From Burkholderiales bacterium (GTDB lineage: Bacteria; Pseudomonadota; Gammaproteobacteria; Burkholderiales; Casimicrobiaceae), in assembly GCA_020853025.1 (NCBI GenBank), contig JADYZP010000060.1, positions 1 to 64,000 on the forward strand: a stretch of DNA of 64,000 nt, read 5' to 3'. Below are positions 1-8,327 of the stretch, piece by piece. Made by a program: the position numbers and the translations under genes. Numbering within the stretch: position 1 is the first letter of the stretch; each line of letters starts with the position of its first letter. A model generated the notes under the pieces. That model was not told the DNA's origin, made no database searches, and saw only the letters and a program-made list of their open reading frames with translations.

Positions 1-96
1 AAAATACCCGACGCGCAACTCAACGCGCTGAATCTCAAGCAGGCCGAGTTTCATGGCGACTGGAATTACGCGATCCTTCCACAGCGTAGAAAATAA
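1..96 (+). pseudogene. C-terminal end of an ISAzo13-like transposase (cut by window edge)
   Basis: An open frame enters from the left edge and stops at TAA 94-96, giving about 31 residues. It ends in LNLKQAEFHGDWNYAILPQ, which resembles the C-terminus of ISAzo13-type (Rhodopirellula-type DDE) transposases, where an L-N-hydrophobic stretch is followed by FH-x-x-WNY-x-I-x-P. The rest of the element lies outside the window, so I cannot say whether the copy is intact. No terminal inverted repeat could be recognised between the stop and the next gene. The family call rests on a short peptide and is tentative. Confidence 0.5.
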
Positions 97-251
97 TGAT
101 CAAGTTATTTTCACGCGCTTCCTTAGGCGCAGGCATTCGAAAGGATCGACATGAAATTGCGGCCGGAAACGCTAGAGGCGACGCGCAGGTGTTCATCACC
201 GGCCCCGGAGGCGGTCGAGGCGGTGAGCGGCCGCACGACGACACCACGACC

Positions 252-1475
252 ATGACTCGCCCTGCGCACTTCAATGTTTCGGACCTGCGCGGCCTTGGCC
301 TGCTGGCCGCCGACGCGACCGTGGGCCTGGCCGACCTGGTCGAGGCGATGCATCACACCATTGGCCGCAGGCCGTTGCCCTTTGGCCGAGCTCCGGAAGG
401 CAGGACCACCGGCATCACCGGCCTGGTCTACGGCTCGGTGCGCGGCATCACTCGCGTGGCCGGCGGCGGCGTCGACGCGCTGCTCGGACTGCTGGCGCCG
501 CTTGTCGCGCAGCGGCGCTCGTCCGACGAGCGCGAAGCCGTGCTGGCGGCGCTCAACGGCGTGCTCGGCGACTACCTCGAGGCCTCGCGCAATCCTCTGG
601 CGATCCCGATGCGCCTGCGGCGCGGCGGAGTGCCGTTGACGCTCACCGTGCCGGAACTGGCAGCGGCGATTCCCGAAGCCGGAAACAAGGTGCTGGTGCT
701 GCTCCACGGGCTGTGCATGAACGACCGGCAGTGGCTGCGCGACGGCCACGATCACGGCGCCGCACTCGCCCGCGATGCCGGCTACACGCCGGTGTACCTG
801 CACTACAACAGCGGCCGCCGCGTCTGCGACAGCGGGCGCGAACTCGCCGGAATGCTCGAGGCGCTACTCGTGGCCTGGCCGGTGCCGATCGCGGAAATCG
901 CAATGCTCGGGCACAGCATGGGCGGGCTGGTCGCGCGCAGCGCTGTGCATGGCGCCACACTTGCCGGTTACGAGTGGCCGGGCCGAGTGGCGCGCCTCGT
1001 CACGCTCGGTACGCCGCACTTGGGTGCACCGCTGGAGCGCGCCGGTGCCATGGCCGACTACCTGATCGGCATCAGCCCGTACTCCGTACCTTTCGTGCGG
1101 CTGGGCAAGCTGCGCAGCGCCGGCATCCAGGACCTGCGCTACGGCAGCGTGATCGAAGCGGACGGGCGTACTCCGGCTGCCGGCGGCGCTCGCCAGCCAC
1201 TGCACCCGCTGTCGCTGCCCTCCGGGGTGAGGTGCTATGCGATCGCCGCCAGCAGGCAATCCCCGCCCAAGACGCCTGGCGCGCGCGTGCGCGGCGACGG
1301 ACTGGTGCCGGTGGCAAGCGCGCTCGGCCGGCATCACGATTCGTCGTTTGCACTTGCGTTTCCCGAAATGCACCGTTTCGTCGCCTACGAGTCGGGGCAC
1401 CTCGACCTGCTGGCGCGGCGCGATGTCTACGAATGCGTTCTGCGCTGGCTGTCCGAGGCTGCCGTCTCGCGTTGA
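252..1475 (+). CDS. Alpha/beta-hydrolase, lipase-like
   Basis: A 407-residue alpha/beta-hydrolase. Seen: an oxyanion-type LLHGL at about 150-154, the nucleophile elbow GHSMGG at 220-225 with Ser222, GTPHLGAPL near 253-261 as in lipases and PGAP1-like esterases, an acidic GDGLVPV motif and a late ESGHLDLL that would supply the histidine. There is no evident signal peptide. About 140 residues precede the core and contain mixed helical sequence of unknown role. The frame is open back to 96, but ATG 252 is chosen because the upstream translation looks like non-coding sequence. It probably cleaves esters of lipids or polyesters; the substrate cannot be read from sequence. It stands alone between a transposase tail and a dehydrogenase remnant. 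Confidence 0.8.
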   Translation: MTRPAHFNVSDLRGLGLLAADATVGLADLVEAMHHTIGRRPLPFGRAPEGRTTGITGLVYGSVRGITRVAGGGVDALLGLLAPLVAQRRSSDEREAVLAALNGVLGDYLEASRNPLAIPMRLRRGGVPLTLTVPELAAAIPEAGNKVLVLLHGLCMNDRQWLRDGHDHGAALARDAGYTPVYLHYNSGRRVCDSGRELAGMLEALLVAWPVPIAEIAMLGHSMGGLVARSAVHGATLAGYEWPGRVARLVTLGTPHLGAPLERAGAMADYLIGISPYSVPFVRLGKLRSAGIQDLRYGSVIEADGRTPAAGGARQPLHPLSLPSGVRCYAIAASRQSPPKTPGARVRGDGLVPVASALGRHHDSSFALAFPEMHRFVAYESGHLDLLARRDVYECVLRWLSEAAVSR

Positions 1476-1515
1476 CAGCAGCAGGCGCGGTGATGATCGA
1501 GGCGACAGCGGCGTA

Positions 1516-1642
1516 CACCATGGCTGCGGCGTCGAGATCCCGTTTCCGATCATCGAAGAGCTGAGCGCGGCCGTAGCCCGCAGGTTACATGACCGGGCAG
1601 AGTATCCTGATCGACGGCGGTGCGTACCCTGGGACATACTAG
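1516..1642 (+). pseudogene. Remnant of a short-chain dehydrogenase/reductase 3' end
   Basis: Two blocks in adjacent frames look like the last part of an SDR gene. The first reads GVEIPFPIIEELSAAVA (from 1528), the second GYMTGQSILIDGGAYPGTY and a stop (1583-1642). In intact SDRs a segment like xxLASDEA lies between such blocks and the protein ends with GQ-x-hydrophobic-x-x-DGG. Here that segment is missing and the frame shifts, with a TAG just before the second block. No start or Rossmann fold remains upstream. I read this as the scar of a deletion next to the transposase-bearing left edge. The whole 1476-1804 gap holds nothing else that I can recognise apart from the ribosome-binding site of the next gene. 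Confidence 0.5.
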
Positions 1643-1804
1643 CGGCGTTGCACGTTTTGGTCATGGGCCTACAGAATTGAGGCCACGCGCTCAGACAGAG
1701 GCCCCAGGTGCCGAAGCCTACGAACGCCGAACCGCGCCGCCCTTCCTCCTCCGCCCGCGCGCCGGTATCATCGCAGCGCCGATCAACCGACAAGGAGCAC
1801 CCGC

Positions 1805-2797
1805 ATGTTTCGCTACTCGATGCTGCATCGCCACGCGCTGCGCCTGACCATCGCCGCCGTCACGGCCATTGCTACAGGCGCTGTCGCCGCACAGGCCTTT
1901 CCGACCAAGCCGATCAAGCTTATCGTCCCGCTGGCGGCAGGCAGCACCGCCGACATCGTTTCGCGCTACGCTGCCCACGAGCTGACGAAGGCGCTGGGCC
2001 AGTCCGTCGTCGTCGAAAACAAGCCAGGCGCGGGCGGAACGATCGCGATGGCCGAACTCGCGCGGTCCGCGCCGGATGGCTACACGATCGAGTTCGCGTC
2101 GCAGGGGACGCTGGTGTTCAACCAGGCGATTTACTCCAAGCCCGGTTACGACTCGATCAAGGACTTCGCCACGCTTGGCTTCGTCGGCGGCGTGTCGAAC
2201 GTGATGATCGTGCCGCCGGGCAGCGCGGCGACCAAGCCCGCCGACGTGATCGCGGCCGCGAAGGCGAAGCCGGGCGAAGTCACGTTCTCTTCGGGCGGAT
2301 CGGGGACCAGCCATCACCTGTCGGGCGTGCTCTTCGGGCAGATGACGGACACCAAGTTGCTGCATGTCCCGTACAAGGGCGCGCCGCAAGGCGTGCAGGC
2401 GGTGATGGCGGGCGAGGTCGCGATGGGCTTTTTCAACACGCCGACCGTGATCTCGCAGATCAAGGGCGGCAAGGTGAAACCGCTCGGCGTGACCAGCCTC
2501 AAGCGCTCGCCGCTGTTGCCCGACGTGCCCACGCTCGACGAACAGGGCGTCAAGGGTTACGAGATCAACACCTGGTTCGGCTTCGTCGCGCCGGCCGGCA
2601 CGCCGGCCGACATCGTCGCCAGGTACAACACCGAGCTGAACCGGATCTTCGCGGCCCCCGAGGCGAAGGAGAAGCTGGGACCGTTGGGCTTCGATCTCGC
2701 GCCGCCGATGACGCCCGCGGCCTTCAGCAAACTCATCGCCGATGACCTCGTGAAGTGGGTGCCCATTGTGAAGGCGTCGGGGGCGGTGACCAACTAA
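1805..2797 (+). CDS. Bug/TctC family periplasmic substrate-binding protein
   Basis: A 330-residue member of the Bug (TctC) family of extracytoplasmic solute receptors, abundant in Burkholderiales. An N-terminal signal peptide ends near AAQA (about 34). The mature part starts with the typical FPTKPIKLIVPLAAGSTADI, followed by the VVVENKPGAGG motif and a late PGTPADIV-type sequence. Receptors of this family bind carboxylates such as tricarboxylates or aromatic acids, usually through main-chain and water contacts in the cleft. No TctA/TctB membrane genes are next to it, so it is an orphan receptor; that is common in these genomes. AAGGAG at about 1792 precedes ATG 1805; ATG 1820 is an alternative. 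Confidence 0.9.
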   Translation: MFRYSMLHRHALRLTIAAVTAIATGAVAAQAFPTKPIKLIVPLAAGSTADIVSRYAAHELTKALGQSVVVENKPGAGGTIAMAELARSAPDGYTIEFASQGTLVFNQAIYSKPGYDSIKDFATLGFVGGVSNVMIVPPGSAATKPADVIAAAKAKPGEVTFSSGGSGTSHHLSGVLFGQMTDTKLLHVPYKGAPQGVQAVMAGEVAMGFFNTPTVISQIKGGKVKPLGVTSLKRSPLLPDVPTLDEQGVKGYEINTWFGFVAPAGTPADIVARYNTELNRIFAAPEAKEKLGPLGFDLAPPMTPAAFSKLIADDLVKWVPIVKASGAVTN

Positions 2798-2802
2798 AAG
2801 TC

Positions 2803-2870
2803 CGTCCACCGCATGTGGGTCCGGCTTCCGCCGGACGCGGCATCGCGCAACGCTGACGCCTTGCCCACGG
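2803..2870. repeat. Dispersed palindromic intergenic repeat, family A, copy 1
   Basis: Contains the hairpin TCCGGCTTCCGCCGGA (2820-2835) followed about 12 bases later by an imperfect hairpin CAACGCTGACGCCTTG (2848-2863). The reverse complement of 31934-31998 is nearly the same sequence along its whole length, beginning with CCACCGCATGTGGGTCCGG in both. A shorter relative lies at 27770-27812. The layout of two stem-loops of fixed spacing between genes is that of REP/BIME-type elements. Confidence 0.75.
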
Positions 2871-2896
2871 GGCGCCCGGGTTTGTGAAACGTTTCC

Positions 2897-4309
2897 TCAC
2901 AGCCCCGTCGCCTCGACGATCAGCTTGCCGAGTTCGCGCCGGAGGCGCTCGCGCATCGGCGCGGCCGCGCGGCTGCGGTTCAGGTTGTCGAGCTCGTAGG
3001 GGTCGTGTTCGAGGTCGTAGAGCTCGTCGAGTTCGCACGCGCGGCCGCGATTGATCCAGTGGATGTACTTCCAGCGGTCGGTGCGCACCGCCTTGTAGGT
3101 CATGCCGACGAGCCAGGGCATCGCCTGCTCGGCCCAGTACTCGATCAGGAACGATTTCCTCCAGCCCGCGCGGCTGCCGGTGCGCGCAGGCTTGGCGCCG
3201 CGCGCAAACAGCGGCAGCAGCGACCGTCCCTGGATCTGCGGCCCGGGCTTGCCGCCCGCGAGCGAGATCATCGTCGGCGCGATGTCCTGGCAAATCACGA
3301 GGTCGGACAGGCGCGTACCGGCGCGGACGCGGCTCGGATAGCGGACGAGAAACGGCGAGCGAATGCCTTCCTCGTAGGCGAAGCGGCGCTCCGGCAACAG
3401 CGCATGTTCGCCGAAGAAGAATCCGTTGTCGCCGAGGAAGACGATGAAGGTGTTGTCGAGCTCGCCCTGCCGCTCGAGCGTGTCGAAGATCGCGCCCATG
3501 CCCTCGTCGACCGCCGCCATCATTCGTGCGCGCAGCCTGATCTCCTCCTGGGTGCCGGATTGCAGCGCCGCCAGGACCTGTTGCGACGACTCGCCCGAAC
3601 GCAACGCCAGGCACTCGGCCCATGCGGGTTTGTGCCGTACGACTTCCAGTGCGGACAGCATGTTCGGCTTGCGCGGGAAAACCGCGTCGCGGTAGAGATC
3701 GCGATGCCGGTCGGCGACAATGTAGCCGCCCTGTGCGGTGATGCGCAGCGTGCCGTCAGCCGCCTGCTCGGCGTCCGGGTGCACGGCCTTGTGCGCAAAG
3801 AACAGCGAGAAGGGCTTGGTCCGCTTGCGCTCGAGATAGTCGACGGCGAGCCCGTTCATGATGTCGGTGATGTATCCGTTGTGCTGGACGTGGACACCGT
3901 CGTGGTTGAGCCGCGGATCCATGAGCTTGCCGTGGCCGTCGTAGCTGATCCAGTAGTCGTAGCCCGGACGGGGCATGCCGTCGTTGCCCATGTGCCACTT
4001 GCCGATGTGCGCGGTCTCGTAACCCAGCCGCTGCAGCTCGAGGTGATAGTTGGGCAGCCGATGGCTCATCGCGTCGCGCGCGACGTTGTCGATGATGCCG
4101 TGGCGGGACGCGTACTGGCCGGTGACGATCGACGCGCGGTTGGGCGAGCAGATCGGCGTCGTGTGGAACGCGCGCTCGAACAGCGCGCCTTCGTGAGCGA
4201 GCCGGTCTATGTTCGGCGTTTTCATGTACGGATGTCCGCCGGCGCCGAATTCGTCGTAGCGGAGGTCGTCGATCAGGATGACGAGGAGGTTGGGTTTGCG
4301 TGCAGGCAT
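2897..4309 (-). CDS. Sulfatase (arylsulfatase-type hydrolase)
   Basis: A 470-residue type I sulfatase. The N-terminus has the metal-binding LLVILIDDLR (Asp14, Asp15), and CSPNR at 54-58 fits the C-x-P-x-R sulfatase signature, whose cysteine is converted to formylglycine. GKWHMG and the later FLGDNGFFFGEH supply further active-site and metal residues. There is no signal peptide, so it appears cytoplasmic. Start ATG 4309 is preferred over the upstream in-frame ATG 4459 because the extra 50 residues are low-complexity and cover a GC-rich repeat-like stretch (about 4399-4453). No sulfatase-maturating enzyme or sulfonate genes flank it. It could act on aryl or alkyl sulfate esters, or, as some family members do, on phosphonate or phosphodiester substrates. 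Confidence 0.88.
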   Translation of the reverse strand: MPARKPNLLVILIDDLRYDEFGAGGHPYMKTPNIDRLAHEGALFERAFHTTPICSPNRASIVTGQYASRHGIIDNVARDAMSHRLPNYHLELQRLGYETAHIGKWHMGNDGMPRPGYDYWISYDGHGKLMDPRLNHDGVHVQHNGYITDIMNGLAVDYLERKRTKPFSLFFAHKAVHPDAEQAADGTLRITAQGGYIVADRHRDLYRDAVFPRKPNMLSALEVVRHKPAWAECLALRSGESSQQVLAALQSGTQEEIRLRARMMAAVDEGMGAIFDTLERQGELDNTFIVFLGDNGFFFGEHALLPERRFAYEEGIRSPFLVRYPSRVRAGTRLSDLVICQDIAPTMISLAGGKPGPQIQGRSLLPLFARGAKPARTGSRAGWRKSFLIEYWAEQAMPWLVGMTYKAVRTDRWKYIHWINRGRACELDELYDLEHDPYELDNLNRSRAAAPMRERLRRELGKLIVEATGL

Positions 4310-4601
4310 CGGCGGTTCTCGATTGTTGGAAGTGCAGGCGCAAGCATACCCGTCCGCCGCATCCGCAGGGGCACGGGCAACGGCGGAGGACTGCTCCACT
4401 GAGCGGGAAATCGCTCGCTCTCCCATCCTGGCGGGAGAGGGCTGGGGGTGAGTGTGCAACGACGATCCCCGGTACCGATGGCGACCGACTCGTGCATTTC
4501 ATCCCACTCGACGCGCATTGCGTCGTCCGCTAATGGAGTATTGCGGCGCGGTCGGGCTATTCTGGCGCCTCCAGAGCCATGAGCGATGCAACGGCGAATC
4601 G

Positions 4602-5552
4602 ATGAACGACGATCCTTCGGGGACGAATACCGGCAGCGCCACGGGGCAAGGCACGCTTGCGCCCGCGTCACGGCGCTCCGAAGCACGACAGGCGTTGCGC
4701 GAAGTGGGAAGCGCCGTGGTCTCGCTGTGGTGGCGTTTTTTCGACTGGCTGGCCGTGGTGTCGTGGAAGACGCTGCTCGGAGTATCGCTGCTGGGCCTGA
4801 TTCTGGCCGGGATGCTGAATTCGGCGGAGCCGTTTCTGCTCATCGTCGTCGCCTCGTTCATCGTCAAGGTGGTCGCCGGCGGCAAGCGCCGCGCCGAACT
4901 GACCGCTCGCCTGGCAACACAGCGCGCCGAGACCGAAAAGCTCGAACGCATGGTACTTGAAGCACGCATGGTCGCGCTGCAAGCGCAGATCGAACCGCAT
5001 TTTCTGTTCAACACGTTGGCCGGCATCGAACAGCTGATCCAGACCGATCCGCCGCGCGCCGCGAAGATGCAGCAGAGCCTCATCCGCTACCTGCGCTCGG
5101 CGATGCCGCAGATGCGCGACGGCAGGCGGCCATCGCTCGGGCAGCAGGTGAGCCTGTCCAGCGCCTACCTGGAAATCATGGCCGAGCGCATGGAAGAGCG
5201 CCTGGAGGCCGTCGTCAACGTCCCCGAAGGCTTGAAAACCGCGGCATTTCCGTCAATGATGCTGCAAACGCTGGTGGAGAACGCGATCAAGCACGGCCTG
5301 CAACCGAAGGCCGCGGGCGGCAGGCTGGAAATCGGCGCCGAGATCGTCGACGGGCTGCTGTCGGTGTATGTGCAGGATAATGGCACGGGCTTCATGCCCA
5401 GCAGCAGCGACGGCGTCGGACTGGCCAATATCCGCGAACGTCTGGCCGCGCTCTACGGCGGGCGAGGCGAGTTGATCATTGGCGTGCCGCCCGACGGCGG
5501 CACCCGCGCGACGATCCGAATACCTTACGAAATCGCACCGGATGCCGCTTGA
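4602..5552 (+). CDS. LytS/YehU-type sensor histidine kinase
   Basis: A 316-residue histidine kinase of the LytS/AlgZ class. It has two membrane segments close together (about 56-72 and 77-92), a coiled-coil-like stretch of about 30 residues, then QIEPHFLFNTL with the phosphoacceptor His133. The ATPase part shows LVENAIKHGL (N box), DNGTGF and GVGLANIRERL (G boxes). There is no large input domain, so sensing would be through the membrane part. The frame is open to 4452; ATG 4602 is chosen because the protein then begins normally, ATG 4533 being the alternative. The response regulator starts 15 bases after its stop, so they are one operon. Confidence 0.87.
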   Translation: MNDDPSGTNTGSATGQGTLAPASRRSEARQALREVGSAVVSLWWRFFDWLAVVSWKTLLGVSLLGLILAGMLNSAEPFLLIVVASFIVKVVAGGKRRAELTARLATQRAETEKLERMVLEARMVALQAQIEPHFLFNTLAGIEQLIQTDPPRAAKMQQSLIRYLRSAMPQMRDGRRPSLGQQVSLSSAYLEIMAERMEERLEAVVNVPEGLKTAAFPSMMLQTLVENAIKHGLQPKAAGGRLEIGAEIVDGLLSVYVQDNGTGFMPSSSDGVGLANIRERLAALYGGRGELIIGVPPDGGTRATIRIPYEIAPDAA

Positions 5553-5567
5553 TGCCACGGAACTCGA

Positions 5568-6338
5568 ATGCACGCACAGCCCGCACCCACCGCCCTGATC
5601 GCCGACGACGAGCGCCTCGTCCGTGAACAGATCGTCAGCCGCCTCAAGGCCGCGTGGCCGGAACTCGTGATTGTCGGCGAAGCCGGCAACGGCAGCGAGG
5701 CGGTGGCGATGGCGCGCAGCCTCGAACCCGACGTCGTCTTCCTCGACATCAACATGCCGGAGATGAATGGCATCGACGCCGCGCGCGCGCTGGCCGGGCA
5801 GGCGCACGTCGTCTTCGTCACCGCCTACGACCAGTACGCGGTCGACGCCTTCGACCAGGGCGCGGTCGACTACCTGCTGAAGCCCGTTGAGCCCGAGCGG
5901 GTCGCGCGCACCTGCCGCCGCCTGCGCGAACGATTGCAGCAGAAACCCGAGCCGATGGATGGTCTGCTCGAGCAGCTCGCGCAGCGCCTGGGCGGGAGCG
6001 GCAAGCCGCGCGAATACCTGCACTGGGTGCAGGCGAGTGTGGGCACCGGCATACGCATGATCCCGACCAGCGATATCCTTTACTTCCGCGCCGAAGACAA
6101 GTACACGTGCGTGCAAACCGCGCGCTTCGAGGCGCTGATCCGCAAGCCGATCAAGGAGCTGATCGACGAGCTGGACCCGAAGGAGTTCTGGCAGATCCAT
6201 CGTGCCACCGTCGTTCGCGTCGACGCCATCGGAGAGGTGAGCCGCAACTTCCGCGGCAAGCAGCAGGTGCACGTCAAGGGGCGCGAGGAAAAGCTCGAGG
6301 TCAGCCGCAGCTTCAACCACCTGTTCAGGCAGATGTAG
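5568..6338 (+). CDS. LytTR-family response regulator
   Basis: A 256-residue response regulator. The receiver domain covers about 8-125, with acidic pair Asp13-Asp14 and phosphoacceptor Asp60 in FLDINMP, a Thr in VFVTAYD and the Lys of YLLKPVEP. The C-terminal LytTR DNA-binding domain (about 150-254) contains ILYFRAEDKYTCV and the FWQIHRATVV motif. It partners the kinase directly upstream. LytTR regulators often control cell-surface, exopolysaccharide or autolysis genes, and AlgR is the closest well-known relative type; its targets here are not evident. It is followed by 84 bases and then an unrelated metabolic gene on the same strand. Confidence 0.9.
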   Translation: MHAQPAPTALIADDERLVREQIVSRLKAAWPELVIVGEAGNGSEAVAMARSLEPDVVFLDINMPEMNGIDAARALAGQAHVVFVTAYDQYAVDAFDQGAVDYLLKPVEPERVARTCRRLRERLQQKPEPMDGLLEQLAQRLGGSGKPREYLHWVQASVGTGIRMIPTSDILYFRAEDKYTCVQTARFEALIRKPIKELIDELDPKEFWQIHRATVVRVDAIGEVSRNFRGKQQVHVKGREEKLEVSRSFNHLFRQM

Positions 6339-6422
6339 CTTCGGCGCGGTCGGGAGGCCGCGCATCGTATTCGGTAGCCGGCGGATGCGCCGCTTGCGAC
6401 GACCACACGGGGACCTCGAACG

Positions 6423-7730
6423 ATGTCGGCAAATGCATCCTACCTGGCGCCCGGCGAGGGCGAGACGATCTTCTCGGTCAATTCCGCGCCGATCAAGTTC
6501 GGTGCGGGCGCATTGGGTGAAGTGGGCGCGGACGCGCAGTCGCTCGGCATGACGCGGGTCGCGCTGTTCGTCGATCCGCACGTGCTGGCCGGCGCGCCGG
6601 GTGAGATGGCGTTGCGTTCGCTGCGCGCGGCCGGTCTCGACGTCGCGGTCTTCGACCAGTCGCGCTGCGAGCCGAACAGCGATTCCTTCGAGGCGGCGAC
6701 GGCATTCGCCCGCGAGGGCGCCTTCGACGGCTTCGTATCGCTGGGCGGCGGCTCCGTGATGGACACTGCCAAGGCGGCCAACCTGCTGTCGACGTATCCC
6801 GACGACCTGATGGCGTACATCAACGCGCCGATCGGCAAGGCGAAGCCGATCCCGGGTCGCCTGAAGCCGCACATCGCATGCCCGACCACTTGCGGCACCG
6901 GCAGCGAGACGACGGGCATCACCATCGTCGACTTGAAGTCGGTAGGCCTCAAGACCGGTATCGCGTCGCCGCTGCTCAAGCCCTCGCTGGCGATCGTCGA
7001 TCCGACGACGACGGAGAGCCTGCCGGGTGGCGTGGTTGCCGCGTGTGGCTTCGACGTCCTCACACACGCCGTCGAGTCGTACACGGCGCGTCCGTACACC
7101 AGCCGGCCGCGGCCGGCGCATCCGAGCCAGCGGCCGCCCTACCAGGGGTCCACGCCCTACAACGACATCGGCAGCATCGCGGCGATCAGGCTCGGCGGCA
7201 CGTACCTGGCGCGCGCGGTGCGCGACGCGGGCGACAAGGAAGCGCGGCACCAGCTCATGTTCGCGTCGACGCTCGCCGGGCTCGCGTTCGGCAGCGCCGG
7301 CGTGCACGTTCCGCATGCGATGTCGTATTCGATCGCGACGCTCAAGCACGCGTTCACCGCGAAGGGCTACGAGGAGCGCGATCCGATGGTGCCGCACGGC
7401 ATCGCGGTGGTGATCAACGCGCCGGCTGCGTTCCGCTTCACCGCCGCGGCCAACCCCGGACGTCACCTCGAAGCGGCGGCGGCGCTGGGCGTCGACGTCG
7501 CGGGCGCGAGGCCGGGGGATGCGGGCGAGATTCTCGCCGGGGCGTTCATCGCGCTGATGCGCGAGACGGGCCTGCCGTCCGGCATCGCCGCGCTTGGCTA
7601 CGCGGAGGCCGACGTGCCCGCTCTGGCCGAAGGCGCGTTTGCCCAGCAGCGGCCGCTGGTGATGGCGCCGCGCAGCGTGTCCAAGCTGGACCTGGAGAGC
7701 CTCTACCGCGACGCGCTGCGCTACTGGTAA
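6423..7730 (+). CDS. Iron-containing alcohol dehydrogenase, hydroxyacid-oxoacid transhydrogenase type
   Basis: A 435-residue group III iron-dependent alcohol dehydrogenase. The pattern fits hydroxyacid-oxoacid transhydrogenase (the ADHFE1 type) better than a simple alcohol dehydrogenase: GGGSVMDTAKAANL for nucleotide binding, CPTTCGTGSETTGITIVD, GFDVLTHAVESYTA with metal-ligand Asp and His, the insertion RPAYQGS-like RPPYQGSTPYNDI, and GVHVPHAMSY. ADHFE1 moves a hydride between 4-hydroxybutyrate and 2-oxoglutarate through a tightly bound nicotinamide nucleotide. A role in 4-hydroxybutyrate or related hydroxyacid turnover fits with the PHA genes elsewhere in the window, but that link is inference. 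GGGGACCTCGAACG precedes the ATG. Confidence 0.82.
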   Translation: MSANASYLAPGEGETIFSVNSAPIKFGAGALGEVGADAQSLGMTRVALFVDPHVLAGAPGEMALRSLRAAGLDVAVFDQSRCEPNSDSFEAATAFAREGAFDGFVSLGGGSVMDTAKAANLLSTYPDDLMAYINAPIGKAKPIPGRLKPHIACPTTCGTGSETTGITIVDLKSVGLKTGIASPLLKPSLAIVDPTTTESLPGGVVAACGFDVLTHAVESYTARPYTSRPRPAHPSQRPPYQGSTPYNDIGSIAAIRLGGTYLARAVRDAGDKEARHQLMFASTLAGLAFGSAGVHVPHAMSYSIATLKHAFTAKGYEERDPMVPHGIAVVINAPAAFRFTAAANPGRHLEAAAALGVDVAGARPGDAGEILAGAFIALMRETGLPSGIAALGYAEADVPALAEGAFAQQRPLVMAPRSVSKLDLESLYRDALRYW

Positions 7731-7850
7731 CGACGGCGGTCCGACGACCAAGGGCGGGCCCGCGCCCCGACTGCATCCTGCGCGGTTCCGGCGACGATGA
7801 CATAATGCCTGCCGACGCCGGCGACTCGCCGGAGGCGGGACGATGTCACC

Positions 7851-8327
7851 ATGTTCGCTTTCCTGAAGCGGCAGCCGGAGCGGCCGCGGATCGCGCAGAT
7901 CCGGCGGCTCACCTTGTTCGCCACGCTCGGGCAGCGCGAGCTGCGCGTCGTCGATGGCTTGCTGCACGATCGGCATTATCTCAGGGACGAGATCGTCTTC
8001 GACCAGGGCGAGGAAGGGCAGGCGCTCTACGTCGTGCTCTCCGGCAGCGTGCTGATCTGCCGGCAGGGCGAACCGGTGGCCGGCCGGATCGCCGTCATCG
8101 CCGCCGGGACCCCCTTCGGGGAATTGGCGCTGCTCGAAAACGTGCCACGCGCTGCGCAGGCACGCGCTGCCGAGGACTGCGTGCTGGCGGCGCTGTCGCG
8201 CGCCGACTTCACGCGCCTGTTCGAAACGCACGGCGCCATCGCGTCGAAGATCGCGCTGCAGCTCGCCCGTGATCTTGGGCAGAAGCTGGTGGCGCGCCAC
8301 GTCGCGATGGAGTCGCGGCCGCTGTGA
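7851..8327 (+). CDS. Cyclic nucleotide-binding domain protein
   Basis: A 158-residue protein made almost only of a cNMP-binding beta-barrel. Seen: GQALYVVLSGSVLI and the phosphate-binding cassette PFGELALLENVPRAAQARA, then a C-terminal helix ending in LARDLGQKL. It lacks the helix-turn-helix of Crp/Fnr proteins, so it is not a transcription factor by itself. The last four bases overlap the start of the AI-2E family permease (GTGA), which implies translational coupling and perhaps a shared function, such as a regulatory subunit of the permease. The bound nucleotide is unknown: the cassette has A-A in place of the R-[ST] typical of cAMP binding by Crp but retains the final Arg region. Confidence 0.8.
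   Translation: MFAFLKRQPERPRIAQIRRLTLFATLGQRELRVVDGLLHDRHYLRDEIVFDQGEEGQALYVVLSGSVLICRQGEPVAGRIAVIAAGTPFGELALLENVPRAAQARAAEDCVLAALSRADFTRLFETHGAIASKIALQLARDLGQKLVARHVAMESRPL

Noticed and set aside
4399..4453. GC-rich CTCTCCC...GGGAGAGGG palindrome in the sulfatase-kinase intergenic region
   Set aside because: It looks like a common GGGAGAGGGCTGGGGGTGAG-type intergenic repeat, but only one copy is in the window, so I could not support a repeat call from this sequence alone.
5253..8300. Minus-strand open frame of 1015 codons
   Set aside because: It runs antisense across the kinase, regulator, transhydrogenase and cNMP genes. It is rich in Arg/His/Gln as expected for the complement of GC-rich coding sequence and has no recognisable domain.
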